DNA from: Atopsyche davidsoni
Lineage: Eukaryota; Arthropoda; Insecta; Trichoptera; Hydrobiosidae
Reading direction: 5' to 3'
NCBI GenBank assembly: GCA_022113835.1
Contig: JAILWY010000009.1
Location: 11,508,001 to 11,572,000, forward strand
Length of the DNA stretch: 64,000 nt
A model generated the notes under the pieces. That model did not search any database, was not told the DNA's origin, and was given only the letters and a program-made list of their open reading frames with translations. This document shows positions 27,151-38,960 of this stretch, piece after piece. The number at the start of each line of letters is the position of its first letter. Within the stretch, counting starts at the first letter, position 1. A program made the translations under genes and the position numbers.

Positions 27151-27942
27151 AGTGCAGAAGGAATGGGCTGGGACGTTTTATGACTTCAAAGATTAAATTT
27201 ATGAAGCATTAAAAGTATATTCATCTTTAAATAAGTTATTTTATTTAATTTACTGTTGCTTTTTAACCCTAGCCAGTTAGAGGTATTATATGTTTATAGT
27301 AAGAGAAGAATTTTTTCTATAATCATAATTAAGGAATTGAGCATAATATCGGTTATTGATTTTTGCTTTTTTTATGTGCTCAAAGTGATTTAAATTAATT
27401 ATAAAAAATATAAAAATAAATATCGGAGTAACATTGCGATCCTATACACAGCAATAAGAAAAAAACACATGGAAAATATAAATTATTTTTTTTTGATAAT
27501 TTAAAATCGCATGTTAATAAAATAATTGTAAAATCATAGCCATTAATTTGTTGCCACATTTGTTGTTGATTAATGTAGATAAGCAAAACATGTATTATAA
27601 TAAAATATCACATTCCAACAATTATCAACCCCTGCAATCATATAGATATAAACGCCGAGAGGGCAATTCGTATATAAAAGAGCTTGATCTGTCACGTTCA
27701 GATGTATCCGTCCAAAAAACTTTCAACCTCATTGCACGATCCAAACACATTCAAAACAGAATCAACACGCGTATGGCCCAGGCGAACGACCGCAAACACG
27801 GCGTTTCCAACTCTTTACGACGCGCCGGAACAGGCAGTCTTCATACAAGGGAGGCACACGAGGGGCGCGCGTTTCCAGGGCCGGCTCCGCGCAAAAGAAA
27901 ACAAGCTTTTTAAAACGCTAAAATGCTTTTAAAATCTTTTGT

Positions 27943-28678
27943 AAAGCAAAAGCTTAGCAGATGTTTTTTAAATGATAAATATATTTTTTTGCGTCTGAAA
28001 TGTTTTCATGCCATATTGACAAATACTTGTTAATAGCACGATTTTCTGGATTTATTTACATATTTAATAATGTGTCTTTATTACCATAAAAAAACGTTGC
28101 AGTATAGTATTTTTTATACCTAGATAAAATCAACAGCTAAATTAAAGTGATGATAAAGAAACTTCGCAGGATAAGAATGATTTCAATCAGAATAAACATA
28201 TTTAGGTTACTTTATATAAATCTTACTTATATTATTAGGCATATTTTTTCACATATTGGAAATGATTCAAAAAAACTCTCAGAAAAATTTCATCGTAACT
28301 TATGTAGGATTTGAACCTACATCTCCAAACTTAAATGGCCGGTACAAGGTGGTACAAGGGTCAGTACACTGGCCATGCAAAGCAAAAGCTTAGCAGATGT
28401 TTTATACATGATAAATATATTTTTTTGCGTCTGAAATGTTTTCATGCCATATTGATAAATACTTGTTATGGCACGATTTTCTGGATTTATTTACATATTT
28501 AATAATGTGTCTTTATTACCATGAAAAAACGTTGCAGTATAGTATTTTTTATACCTTGATAATATCAACAGCTAAATTAAAGCGATACTTAGAAAGATAT
28601 GAATGATTTCAATCAGAATAAACATATTTAGGTTACTTTATATAAATCTTACTAAGAAGATTAGGCATATTTTGTTAC
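27943..28678. repeat. Direct duplication of about 300 bp, interrupted by a foldback arm
   Basis: Unit 1 (about 27943-28254) and unit 2 (about 28377-28678) begin AAAGCAAAAGCTTAGCAGAT and share ATTTTCTGGATTTATTTACA, AAACGTTGCAGTATAGTATT and TTTAGGTTACTTTATATAAA. They differ by scattered substitutions and small indels. No open frame spans a unit. The offset is about 435 bp. This looks like part of a larger non-autonomous element rather than a gene. Confidence 0.85.
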
Positions 28679-28908
28679 ATTGAAATGGCCGGTGTACTGA
28701 CTCTAGTACTACCTTGTACCAGCCATTTAAGCTTGGAGATGTAGGTTTAAATCCTACACAAGTCACGATGATATTTTTCTGAGAGTTTCTATGAATCATT
28801 TTCAATATGTGAAAAAATATGTCAAATCATATTAGTAAGTAATATAAGCCTGTAAAGGTATTTAAAACGCATTTGATTGACGTTCAATCTACAAAATAGA
28901 CATATTTA
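28235..28908. mobile_element. Foldback element with tRNA-like core, copy B, with internal duplication
   Basis: Related inverted arms lie at about 28235-28377 and 28681-28846 (CAGAAAAAT, CATCGT, TGGCCGGT, ACCTTGTACC and others). Here each arm carries the tRNA-like core: the left has GTAGG-ATTTGAA-CCTAC and the right has GTAGG-TTTAAAT-CCTAC, both perfect 5-bp stems with 7-base loops. The right end shares ACGCATTTGATTGACGTTCA with copy A. Between the arms sits the second unit of the 300-bp direct duplication. The larger structure is therefore duplicate-arm-duplicate-arm. Confidence 0.7.
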
Positions 28909-29039
28909 CATAACTCAACTTTCAATGACTCACAAGCTTGAGAAGCTGACAATGAAACGGTATAGATATTTCAAACGTGTTTATCAGATTTGAATATAAA
29001 ATCGGCTTGATAGAATTATGATTTTTTTTATATAAAAGC

Positions 29040-29310
29040 TAAGGCCCTGCAGCCTCACCCTTCCAACTCAGCCGCCCACAAAAACGGAGACACGCGAGGA
29101 ACAACTTGTGTCATTAGAGCGGCCTGTACGTCATTGTTTGGCCGCCGGGCTCCCCCCCCGGACCCCTCGCCGAGGTGGGCGGACCTGTTGAGCGGTCTTA
29201 CACTTACCTAATCCAGTTTAAGCCGAATATATGAAGGGATCAGGCACATTCCGATGGGATGCGCTGCGACGACGTGTGAAATTGCACGCTAGGGATCTGT
29301 TTTATCTCAA
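29040..29310. promoter_or_regulatory. GC-richer candidate regulatory island
   Basis: Begins about 130 bp after foldback copy B. Contains a run of eight C residues within GGGCTCCCCCCCCGGACC and blocks such as GCGGCCTGTACGTCATTG. No coding frame recognised. Confidence 0.25.
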
Positions 29311-30290
29311 TTGAATTTCTGATGGATTTTTCTATTTGGTATTTGCGGGTTTTATTTTTGTGGCTTCCGCGCACAGTGTATTACTGTTGTAATTGCATTC
29401 GATGAAATCTGATACCATCAATTAATTTGTAAAGCGTTTTTGTTTTGGGATAATATATGCAATTAAACTTAACTCAGATTAAAACTATTGTGTTGTGTTT
29501 TGAAATTAAAATAATAAAATTCGTATATTTCAATGTTTGTATATTTTTGGTGGCACACCAAAATTTTGATTTTATCATTCAGCTATATCAGCATAATTAT
29601 TGAAAAAGTTTTAAGCTTATATTTTTCAAAAAAAATATGTAAAAAAATATTTTTACTGAAATTTCTTGTGACGTATTTTTATTAACATAAGTAAAAGTAA
29701 CAGAATGCTAACCATTTTGTAACACATATTTCGTATGACTGGGAAATATTACTAAAACCTGTCTGTCCGTAAAAAATGTACGTTTTAGTTTTCTATTATT
29801 AGACTTTTATGTCGTTTCTAGAATTGTGTAAATTTTTTAAACGTTAAAACTTAAAATATAACCAATGCTTTAAAAATTTGAAAATAACTACTGAAACAAA
29901 TATAAATGTTCTAATTTTGGTAGAAATAATAAAGAATTCATAGCGAACAATCTCGGCACTAGACTCACAAGTTAACCTCCCGTCCTTGCAGAATAAAATA
30001 GTGTCGAGTACTATTACGAGGGGCGGTCTTCTCACGGCCTACAGTATGAATAATGTATCCACTCCTGGGCGGGCGGCCCGCACCCCGCCTGGAAGGGTTA
30101 AGAAGGGTACCCTTATTATTGGGGCATAAGTGGTGATCTTTGGTTATTTATGGTTATGTATTAATATCAAACTTTGTCGCATCTAGCTAAAATTATCATA
30201 CTAATTACTTTGAAAGGAAAGTAGTTAAGAATTTTACTGTTGCATAAAAAAAAATTCTCAAGTGAGAACTGTGATTGATTTTATAAGAAA

Positions 30291-30423
30291 TTCAATATTT
30301 TTGACAGAGAGTACTTGGTGGAATTCCATTTTATACAGACCGGCACGTTGGCATTATCTCTGTTTGATAATGAAATGTGAAATAAAAACGAAAATGTGGA
30401 AAATCACTCAAGTATTTTATTCA
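30291..30423. mobile_element. Decayed member of the 4.88-kb foldback family
   Basis: Starts with the reverse complement of the family tail (TTCAATATTTTTGACAGAGA, then GTACTTGGTGGAATTCC). It continues with CACGTTGGCATTATC and TGTTTGATAATG from the arm, and ends with AATGTGGAAAATCACTCAAG and TATTTTATTC. Only one terminal arm remains recognisable. The tail here lies directly against the core, which supports the tail being the true second end of the element. Confidence 0.7.
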
Positions 30424-30659
30424 ATAATATTGATTTTATAATTAAAATATGCAACAATCTGAATAAAAAACGACAATTTCATTTTCAAGCATTGTATAAG
30501 CATATAATTTGTCAGAGAAAATACCTGTATAAAATCGAAGTGTATTTTAGAAAAGAGAAAGGGGTATTTTCGTCGAGATTGTTCCATTCAAGTATAATAT
30601 TCCAAGCGCAGCACTCATTAGATGAATATTTCAAATAAATTTAAGAGTGTCAAAAGATC

Positions 30660-31215
30660 GCTAAAACGAATGGCGCCCCATAACAATTATACTTTATTCA
30701 TTACTCGGGGGAAGATAAGTATTCAAAAGGCTGCAATAATCAAAATTCATTCCTAATGAACGCCATTCGGCAAGAATAAAAATAATTACACAAGCCGCGC
30801 GGCAATCAGGCGCGCAAACAGCCAACCCCCGAAAGCCGCGGAGCCTCGCTGCGACCGCCCAAGACCGCCGGCGCGCAATTAGAACATAATGCCTTTGTCG
30901 CCGGCGCGGGAATAAAATTACTTTTGAATTCTGATGAAACCGAATTACAAGTGTTTTAAACGGCCTTTGTGACGCTGAGACTGATGCCAGTAATTGATAC
31001 GATCCGGGCGCCGTCCTCGCGTCTTTGATCCGCGGAATGCCCGCGATCGTCGCTCCGAGGCCTCGCAAATGCGATTAATCGACGCCAGGATTATCGCCGC
31101 CGCCTTGCGACTCCCGCCCGGAACCCACCCCTGGGATTCCATCCCTCCCGGCTTTAATTCAAATGTGGGTCTATAGGTGACTCCGGCGAATTGTCGGAGA
31201 GACGGCATTTTTGGT
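30660..31215. promoter_or_regulatory. Long GC-richer candidate regulatory island with bicoid/Otx-like sites
   Basis: Contains the palindrome CGATTAATCG (31072-31081) and a nearby GGATTA (31088-31093, Otx/bicoid-type in reverse), plus GCAATTAGAAC and many CpG blocks. Minus-strand frames of 124 and 87 codons overlap it without family resemblance. This is one of the strongest enhancer-like blocks in the window. Confidence 0.35.
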
Positions 31216-31964
31216 TCTCTGATTTTAGAACGGTTTTATGGCGGTAACTTTCGGCTTTGTGGTTGAACTATTAAAGCTGGCGTTATGCGAATGAATTGAA
31301 TTTGATGTGTAAAGATGAATTTATTTTAACGACTTCAATAGTTTTTTTTTGTGAGTTAATGCCATTAAACAAGTGACCGTACAATTTGTTGACTAGATAG
31401 ACATGGAAATGTCAATAATTGAATATCAATATTAAAAATTACCTTTGATTATAAAAAACATTTATTTCATGTAGAAATATAAAAAAAACTCAAATTCGAA
31501 CAAAATATATCAATTCAACATTCGATTTTAATTGTTCATATATAATTATTATTAAAACTACTCAAACATAAAATATATTTTTATTAAAATATAATTTTTT
31601 ATATGAAAACCAATTTTAAAATGTACTATTTATATCAAACACAGACTAAAATATAATCAGAAATTTATCTGTTTTTTTTTTTTTAAATAAGTTGAGTGTT
31701 GAAATGTATACATGTATGAGCAAATCTATATTGATAGTACTAACAAAGCGTGCTGTATGCCTCGATGAGTTTTGAATATATCCAAGCCGTAATTTCGACA
31801 CCTAATTAGGTAGAAAAGACGCATTCCCCAAACAAAAACAACGAACACTTCAAAAGACGTATACATTACGTTATAATATTCGCCCTCCCGCCCAGCCCTA
31901 ACTTTATCAAACGCCATGTAATAATGCCTGGCCCAGTTGGCGTCGCCTTGGCCGGGGACGCGCG

Positions 31965-32155
31965 GGCAGGGACTCCACTGGCACCAGGTCGCTGGAGGAA
32001 CGCAACCCATGAATGATGGAGGACAAACAGCTCCAGCAAGTAGCGAAATACCTATCGAATAGTTTATTATATATCCTTGACCGAAGCAGGGATTTAACCG
32101 GCGCGTGGCCGCTGGAGGAACGCAACGCATGAGCGATGGAGGACAAACAGCTCCA
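31965..32155. repeat. Two copies of a 120-bp-period repeat
   Basis: Segments 31981-32035 and 32101-32155 are offset by exactly 120 bp and match at about 48 of 55 positions, with GCTGGAGGAACGCAAC and GATGGAGGACAAACAGCTCC in both. Resemblance extends back to GCAGGGA at about 31968 and 32088. The block is GC-richer than its surroundings. Open frames cross it on both strands, but no protein family is recognised; it looks like a minisatellite-like or transposon-derived repeat. Confidence 0.7.
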
Positions 32156-34329
32156 TAATGCAGAGAAAGACGAATTCGCTTTTCGTTGAACTATGCATAG
32201 TTTTGATGCTCATCTCAGACATTGTGTTTTGATAAAAAATAGCAATGTTCATTCTTTTTATAAAATATTTCTGCCTTGTTCATTTTTCTTACAATTAAAT
32301 GCCTTCATCTAGATACACAAACTGATATAGCTATGCAGCGCTAATGTATAAACTTACTAAACTTATCAGGAAATTTAATAATTACTGGTTTTTAAATGAA
32401 TAATATATTCCATAATAATATGAAATCAATTGATAAATATCATTTTTATATTTTTACTCATATAATATAACACAATTCATGCCGTCCAATATGAAAAAGC
32501 ATCGCATTCCTACCTGGCAGCCCTGGGCGTAGCACGCGGCAGGTAACGAGACGCCATTAAAATCACTAGCGCCGGCTCTGTCGCGAATTCATTTTGTTTA
32601 CGGAACCTTCAATATAACTTTTCCTCCGCGCCGTGATTCTGTAATGCTGGAAAATGTGTGTTTTTCTGCCATGAAAAACTTGGCGTTGTTGCTGCGAATA
32701 TATTATGCGAATGTGAAGGGCAAAGTAGGCCTCACTTGGTTAGTTTAAGAGCTATATTGGGTTTTTGATTTATTGTATTTGGTATTTAACCTTCTAACTT
32801 TGGTTGATTTAGTGGAAATATATGTATTTATTTTGACTAGTAGTTTATTTCTCTTACCCCAAGTGGAATAATAGCCAATAATATTTATTTTTTTATTTCC
32901 CCAAGGTGTGTTTTGGTTTCATTCATAAAAAATAGTATACTGGCTTTTTTATTTTCATTAAAAATATTTTGGTTTAGACTTTGAAATTATTATTAAATTA
33001 TTTTGCATCTTTGACAATAACTAAATAAAATTATAATAAAGTTATTTTTATAATAACTTGCATGATTTATTTGATAAACATCAAGCGAAAAAAATAATAA
33101 CAACCACAACCAATACCAACTATTTGACTTATATCAAGAAATATAATTATTCTTTAAATTCTAAACGCAAGAATCTATGATGAGCTCTAAATCGTTTTCA
33201 ATATCCTGCTAGACATGATAATAGTAATATGCCTAATGAAATTATTGAAATCAACGTGAATAAAGAAATAAATAAACATTCCTTACAATTAATGAACTTC
33301 ATTGTGTGGTTTTCTATTTTAGTTTCGTTTTGAGATTTTATTTGAAAAATCCTACTCTTAGAGTTAATCCATAATAGCAAAACGGATATGGGAATTTTTA
33401 ATGGGAATGAATAATTTTATTAGTTTATTTGTTAGTACTCAAAGGTAAATTTATCAAAACAAAACATATTGCTTCGTTCGTCCTTTAAACTGCGTAATAT
33501 ATGATAGGGGGCATGCACGTCAATAAAATATACGAAAATCTGAAATGCTTACGGGCAATTTATTTTTCCATCAAGCTACATATTTCGTAAAGAAAGAAAT
33601 ACATTTTGTCTTTCTATTTGCAATAAAATATTTAAGCATTTCTGAGAGCTGCGGTCCGCCATCTGCGCATTCCCAGGGACTCCCTCGTGCTCTGCCCTTG
33701 ACGATTTTCAAATCACATTCGGGGGGAAACTACCCCTATGGAATACTATTTTGAAAGAAAAATACGTATTATTCACCACTTTGTTGAGAAAAAAGACCCA
33801 AATTATACCCATTTGATTCTTTTTTTTATGAAAACACAAAGAAAGTGTATATCTATTATTTATATTTCCATTCAGTAATTTTTTTAAATAATTACAAATT
33901 AAACGCTTCATTAAATGCACAAACTACTTTTAAAGTCAGTTGTATAGTAAAATTTATAAATATTTACTCAATATTTTTGAGAAAGTATATCACGAGTAGA
34001 CAAAGAACGTTGTGGGGTATGGATTATTGTTAATTTTGATGCAAATCCTAAAAACGAAACAAATAAAACCTCTATACTTTGTCTTAATAACCTGAAAAAT
34101 CACAAATGATCCGTATAACGGATTTTTATTAAAACAAAAAAAATAAAACCTTGATATACTGATTCGACCGAAACATAAAGAAAAAAATGGTCATTAGAGA
34201 AATACGTGAGTGAAATAAATCAGACACTAAACATTCAATTTTTATCATTACATACAACCAAACAAAAAAAAAACAAGCGCAAATAATAAAAAAGAACGCA
34301 AAAAAATCATTTACAAAATACATCGCGAA
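32156..34329. other. AT-rich non-coding DNA with a GC-richer patch
   Basis: A GC-richer patch at about 32490-32740 contains CAGGTAACGAG and GCGCCGGCTC, and a smaller one lies at about 33640-33740. The rest is AT-rich with nothing recognised. Confidence 0.4.
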
Positions 34330-34560
34330 ATAACCATTCCTGCCGCCATCTTCCCGACACTATTTGGGTCTATAAGGTTACGACGGTAAACAAATGTGCG
34401 GTATTTACCGTATCTAGTTACCATCCCACCCTCAAGTCTGCATCCCTTCCGTTCCGTCGAAGCCTTCTCCCCTATTGGCAATCATTCGGTAGTTTCATAC
34501 GGACAACTGAATCTCTGCGAAGAGTCAGCGTGAGCTCTCTGTAAGTAAGCAAACGGGAGT
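34330..34560 (+). promoter_or_regulatory. GC-richer block with Pho/YY1-like site and splice-donor-like end
   Basis: GCCGCCATCTT (34342-34352) lies near the left end and GTAAGTAAG (34541-34549), a strong donor match, near the right. This could be a non-coding first exon of the downstream Ig gene or another transcript, but no initiator or transcript evidence is available. Confidence 0.2.
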
Positions 34561-35004
34561 CTGTAGCTTTTGTATAAAAAATCTATTTTTAGAATAACAA
34601 GAGAGGGAAAGTCATACCATTGTATATTGAAAAATAAGACTCTTTATAAAATGATTTATCTGCAAACGAGCCACTTTTTCGGAATAAATTCTTCAGAAAA
34701 AAATTTCGGTAAATATTGAACATTTCGCAATATATTTTATAATTTTTTTTCACTTAAGCAAAACGGAGCTTGATATTTCGGTAATGTACTTATTATTCTT
34801 TAAATTAAAAAAAATTAAAAATTTACCCTAAACATTCAGGTCAAGTTAACTGAAACAGTTATTTTAACAGATATGTTATTTTATAAAATACTAAATACAA
34901 GGTTTTAATAACTTTTTAAGCAAGTTCATATTTTAAATTTGTTCCTTGTCATATCCAAAAAATATCCCGTGAGTTCATAGCGGTTATCTGAGCCGCTTTT
35001 CCGT

Positions 35005-35501
35005 ATGTTGAACCAGTTTTGGGTCGGTGTTTATAAAAGCAAAAAATATTTCTTACAAACTGTCATAGAAGAAAATAAACTCTTATACAAGATCACACGC
35101 ACACATTTAAAAAAGCCACCATTTAAAGAAGAAGAGGCAAAGACCACCCCAAAACAACCCCTTGGCCATTGTAGTTGCGGCACGGTGGCGCAGTATCTCG
35201 GTGGCGTAAGGGTTCTGGGTTTATGGGCGGAGAACCCCAGATAACTTAGTCCCCACATCCGGTCTGCTGCGAGCCTTTCATCCCCTAAAGCCCCGATAGA
35301 GCCTCCACCCCCGCGAGTATCGAAAGAATAGTAATGAGATATTGATATTCTAAGACTGTTTGGGGGATGTTGACTGAGATGTCTTCTTATTTGTGTTTCA
35401 AGAGTTTGATTTTGGACTGATTTTGTTTTATGGTTGTTACTTCCTGTCCAACGAGGTAAATCAATTAACAAAACCATGGCTACATTACGAATATGAAACA
35501 A
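35005..35501 (-). other. Unassigned block with a 156-codon open frame
   Basis: A minus-strand frame of 156 codons (35501-35031) is the longest uninterrupted frame in the window. It crosses a GC-rich patch at about 35160-35320 (GGGGGSIG-like translation) and AT-rich flanks. No domain, signal peptide or family was recognised, and the GC-rich patch has the abrupt edges of an interspersed repeat. More likely a repeat fragment than a gene. Confidence 0.25.
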
Positions 35502-36509
35502 ACCAACATATTTATTCCAACGTATTTATTTAAGTTACTTTACAAAATATATCTGCACCTACAAAAAACTTTCAATCATTGCCAAAAGACACGACAAATC
35601 TTGTCATAAGGGTACATATATTTTTTCATACGTTTCTAGGCATTCAAATTTCAAGTAAATTGGTATCAAATAATAAAATATGTATTTTTCTAAAATTTTA
35701 ATTAAAATAGTCGTATCCATTCCACTGATGGACGTATAGTTGTAACTTGCAATAGTCAACTACGCTATTCGGGAAGCTTTATCGATTGTGAAATTATAAG
35801 GATAATATTTTATAATATATTTGTTACGTCTCCTGTTTTCCTTTTATGAAAAATCACAGATTTTGAATGTTTTCATAAGAAAATCCATTTCATTTAAATC
35901 GTTTTGTATTCCAAACATTACTAAAAAACACTAATAACTTTGGTTCGATCATCCGTAAAATTACTGGTGAAAATCATAAAAATTTTAATTTATTGACAGT
36001 GAAATTTAATGTACTTTTAATATAAACAGCTACCTTGCTTTGATAAAAAGAGTTATGTTAAAGATATTTTTTTATATTTAAAGAGTTTTCAATAAATTCA
36101 TAGATTCATTGATAATCAGAAAAAAAGAAAAAATATATATAACAATTTGTATAGTATGTCGTTAAAAATTAAACCAAGTAGTAATAAAAAGGAGTGTTTG
36201 ATTGTCATGATTATTTTAAACACATATGATTAAAATACGACATATCGTATTGATAAATTGATATTACTAAATAGTACAAACTTAAATATAAAAAAAATTG
36301 AAACAAGATTCAAATATGCGCTGTTTGACTAATCGTTATCATAGTTCACTAATATATAGAAAAATATAAAACCTAGCGTCGATGCAAAAGTCTTAATAAG
36401 TATAACAATTGGATTGCATAAAAAATATATTACGTACTGTATATGAAAGGCTGATCAACTGAGAATAGTATTTTGACTTTTATTGTGACCACATGCATAA
36501 ACGCAGTCG

Positions 36510-37000
36510 AAAGAGAGTCCATTACAACATGACCAGCATAGCAAAACAAACCACAAACAGGAGTGGACCTCTCCAAGCGGGGTACCCCGTGTACCCACGA
36601 GTATTGTCACCGTACCGCCGCTCGCATTGTTCTTTTTTTATGGTTGTAAATGCAGAAAATGCAGAGAGTCCATTACGGGCAAGGCCCGGGGCCTGCAGCC
36701 CCGCAACACACGTGCAAGGCCCCAACACACGCGCCGGGCGGGGCCGGGGCGGGCGCGCGGCACACACATGCCGGTAATTGAATAAGTTTGCGGGATGAGG
36801 GACATAATATACTGGCGCAGATGGAGTGGCCGGAGGGGAGGGGCTGGGAGGGCGGGGTGGGGCGGGGCGGGGCGGGGAGATAAAGCGCGGGAAAATGCGG
36901 CGGGAATCGCGATTCCGGCGGGCCTCACGTAATCGCTTAGTTAGGCGCTGTTTAAAGTTTCTTCGTATCTCTCCTCTCGGCTCTGTTGCTATGCGCGCCT
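36510..37000. promoter_or_regulatory. CpG-dense GC-box island, promoter-like
   Basis: Tandem GGGGCGGGGC boxes at about 36850-36878 are followed by GCGCGGGAAAA (E2F-type, 36885-36895). A 13-bp direct repeat GAGAGTCCATTAC occurs at 36513-36525 and 36664-36676. It is the most GC-rich block in the window and lies about 4.7 kb upstream of the first recognised DIP exon. It could be a promoter or 5' UTR, but no TATA box, initiator or exon was established. Confidence 0.35.
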
Positions 37001-37309
37001 AAATAAGGACTATCGCGTTTTTGTTTTGTGCGTATTTAAAATTCTTACTCTCTTCGGGGAATATTTCATTATGAACGCTATATTTTATCAACACCAATAA
37101 CACGACCACTACAAAATATAGAGAAATCTTAAAAAAGTATATTATACATATAAAATTATTAAATTTAATTTACTCGCAAACTGAAAATGGCAAAAAACAG
37201 ATCGCAAAGTATTGCAAAGTTTTTTGTGCGCAGTTCATTTTCAAGGTCGTGATGTTCCTATTGACGTATCAGAACGTACTCAGTACGGGACAAGCATAAT
37301 ATCTGGAAT

Positions 37310-38960
37310 TGATTAGTACGCTTGGTGATGGAAACTTTTATAATTATAGCGCGGCGCTCACCTAAAACTTATATTTGAGGAGGCTTATTCCATACGCAAC
37401 TTTATCAATACAAAAAATACGAAGATACACAGTGGTACATGCCAAAACTTATTGAAGTAAGACCGGCAGGAAAATCTCTCAAAACTGCCAATAAAATGAA
37501 ATAAAAAAATCACTTATAACTTCGACAGTTCGCGGATAAATAAAAAACCGTGCATTTAACTCCCGACGGTGTTGCCCGCAACAAAAAAACGGAGGGAAAT
37601 TTGAAGGGAAATATATTTATACGTAATGGCATGGGACCCATCTGCGACCCGGCTATAATAAAAACTATCCTTAGCGTAACAAGAGAGTAAATGTACCATC
37701 CCTGGTCTCCAACCCCCGCCCCGCCCTCGGCGGACCCTTCCACCCTTCCTCGCCCTTTACTAACACTTTTGTGAAACATTGTTTACTAGTTTGTCTTCTC
37801 GCTTGGATTCTCTTTATCTTTTTATAAGATGTTCAAACTGCTACAGCTGACATTAGTACTGTGGAAGTTGTGGCGAGTATTTGTAAATTATTATTGTTCT
37901 TAGTTTGAACCGTTTAATAATATTGCTCACTCTAGCGATGCAAGCAACTGGGAATGTGGCAAGCTCGCATGTACTACGCACTTCGCCCCACAGTAACACA
38001 GACATGCTAGCAGTCTGTATGCTTGAGATTCATTTAAATAGATTATACAAATGGAAAAAAAATTAACAAAAATAACAAATAATATCATAAATATGCACGT
38101 AGAAACTTTTAAAGTAAACTAAGAGCTGGATTGTTACAAATCAAAGAGGACTTCAAAAACAGGTAACACAACCACGGACCACAGGTAACATATTGTCCGC
38201 AAGCTAGAAAACTGCGGCTCGCGAGTCTCTATTGTACTTCCTTGTTTCATAAAAGATCATTAAAACTGCTTTGATTCGACATTAGAGTATTTTGATCGAA
38301 AATAACTTCATTCGCTGTCGTAAAATTTTATCGATTTTTCTATGATATAAATTTATTTTCCCGTATTGTAAATACTAGTTAAATTAGTTCAGAATTTTTT
38401 ATACAACTTTGTTCAAAAACGTGGTGTATTCATAATGATTATATGTCGAACCATAAATGTTGTATGGGTTGGAGCTTATTTATTTTTAGATTATTACCTA
38501 TGATGTCTTTTTATGTCAGATGTTACAATGAAACGCTGTAAACACTAAGTTACTTGGAACATCTCCTGAAAGCGAGATTAAAAAAAATCGGAAGTTAAAT
38601 TTTCATTGATTTATTGCCGGATATTAATCATATTTATTTTTCATGAAAACAACATATAAGTCAAGTTTGCTATCATAATAAAAAGTCAAAGAAAAGAAAT
38701 AAGCGGCTTCGACTTCTGTATAAACGGGAAGTATAAGTCTCGGGAAAGTTGAAAAATCACAGTCTCACACCCGCCAATTTATTTATATGAAAAGAAAACT
38801 CGTGATAGGCTTAAGGGATTTCACGTTAGAGCAGGGGCGGCGCGGGCCCCGGGCGTCCCTGGCAAATTGTTTTATAAATATTTGCTAAGGAGTCGTCCGA
38901 GACTGTCCGGCCTGAACGTTGTTAGCCGCGCTGGGGACTCCATGATGTTAGCTGCACTGT
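37310..38960. other. Upstream DNA with small GC-richer islands
   Basis: GC-richer patches at about 37500-37770, 37930-38010 and 38700-38960 (including GGCGCGGGCCCCGGGCG near 38840) in AT-rich sequence. No coding exon or repeat recognised; possible regulatory sequence. Confidence 0.25.

Noticed and set aside
27943..28908. CRISPR-like or tandem array
   Set aside because: Only two direct units, 300 bp long and diverged, with inverted arms between them; this is an animal transposon structure.
30694..31208. Overlapping minus-strand frames of 124 and 87 codons as genes
   Set aside because: Two frames overlap in the same GC-rich block with no splice signals or family match; better explained by low stop density in a regulatory-like island.
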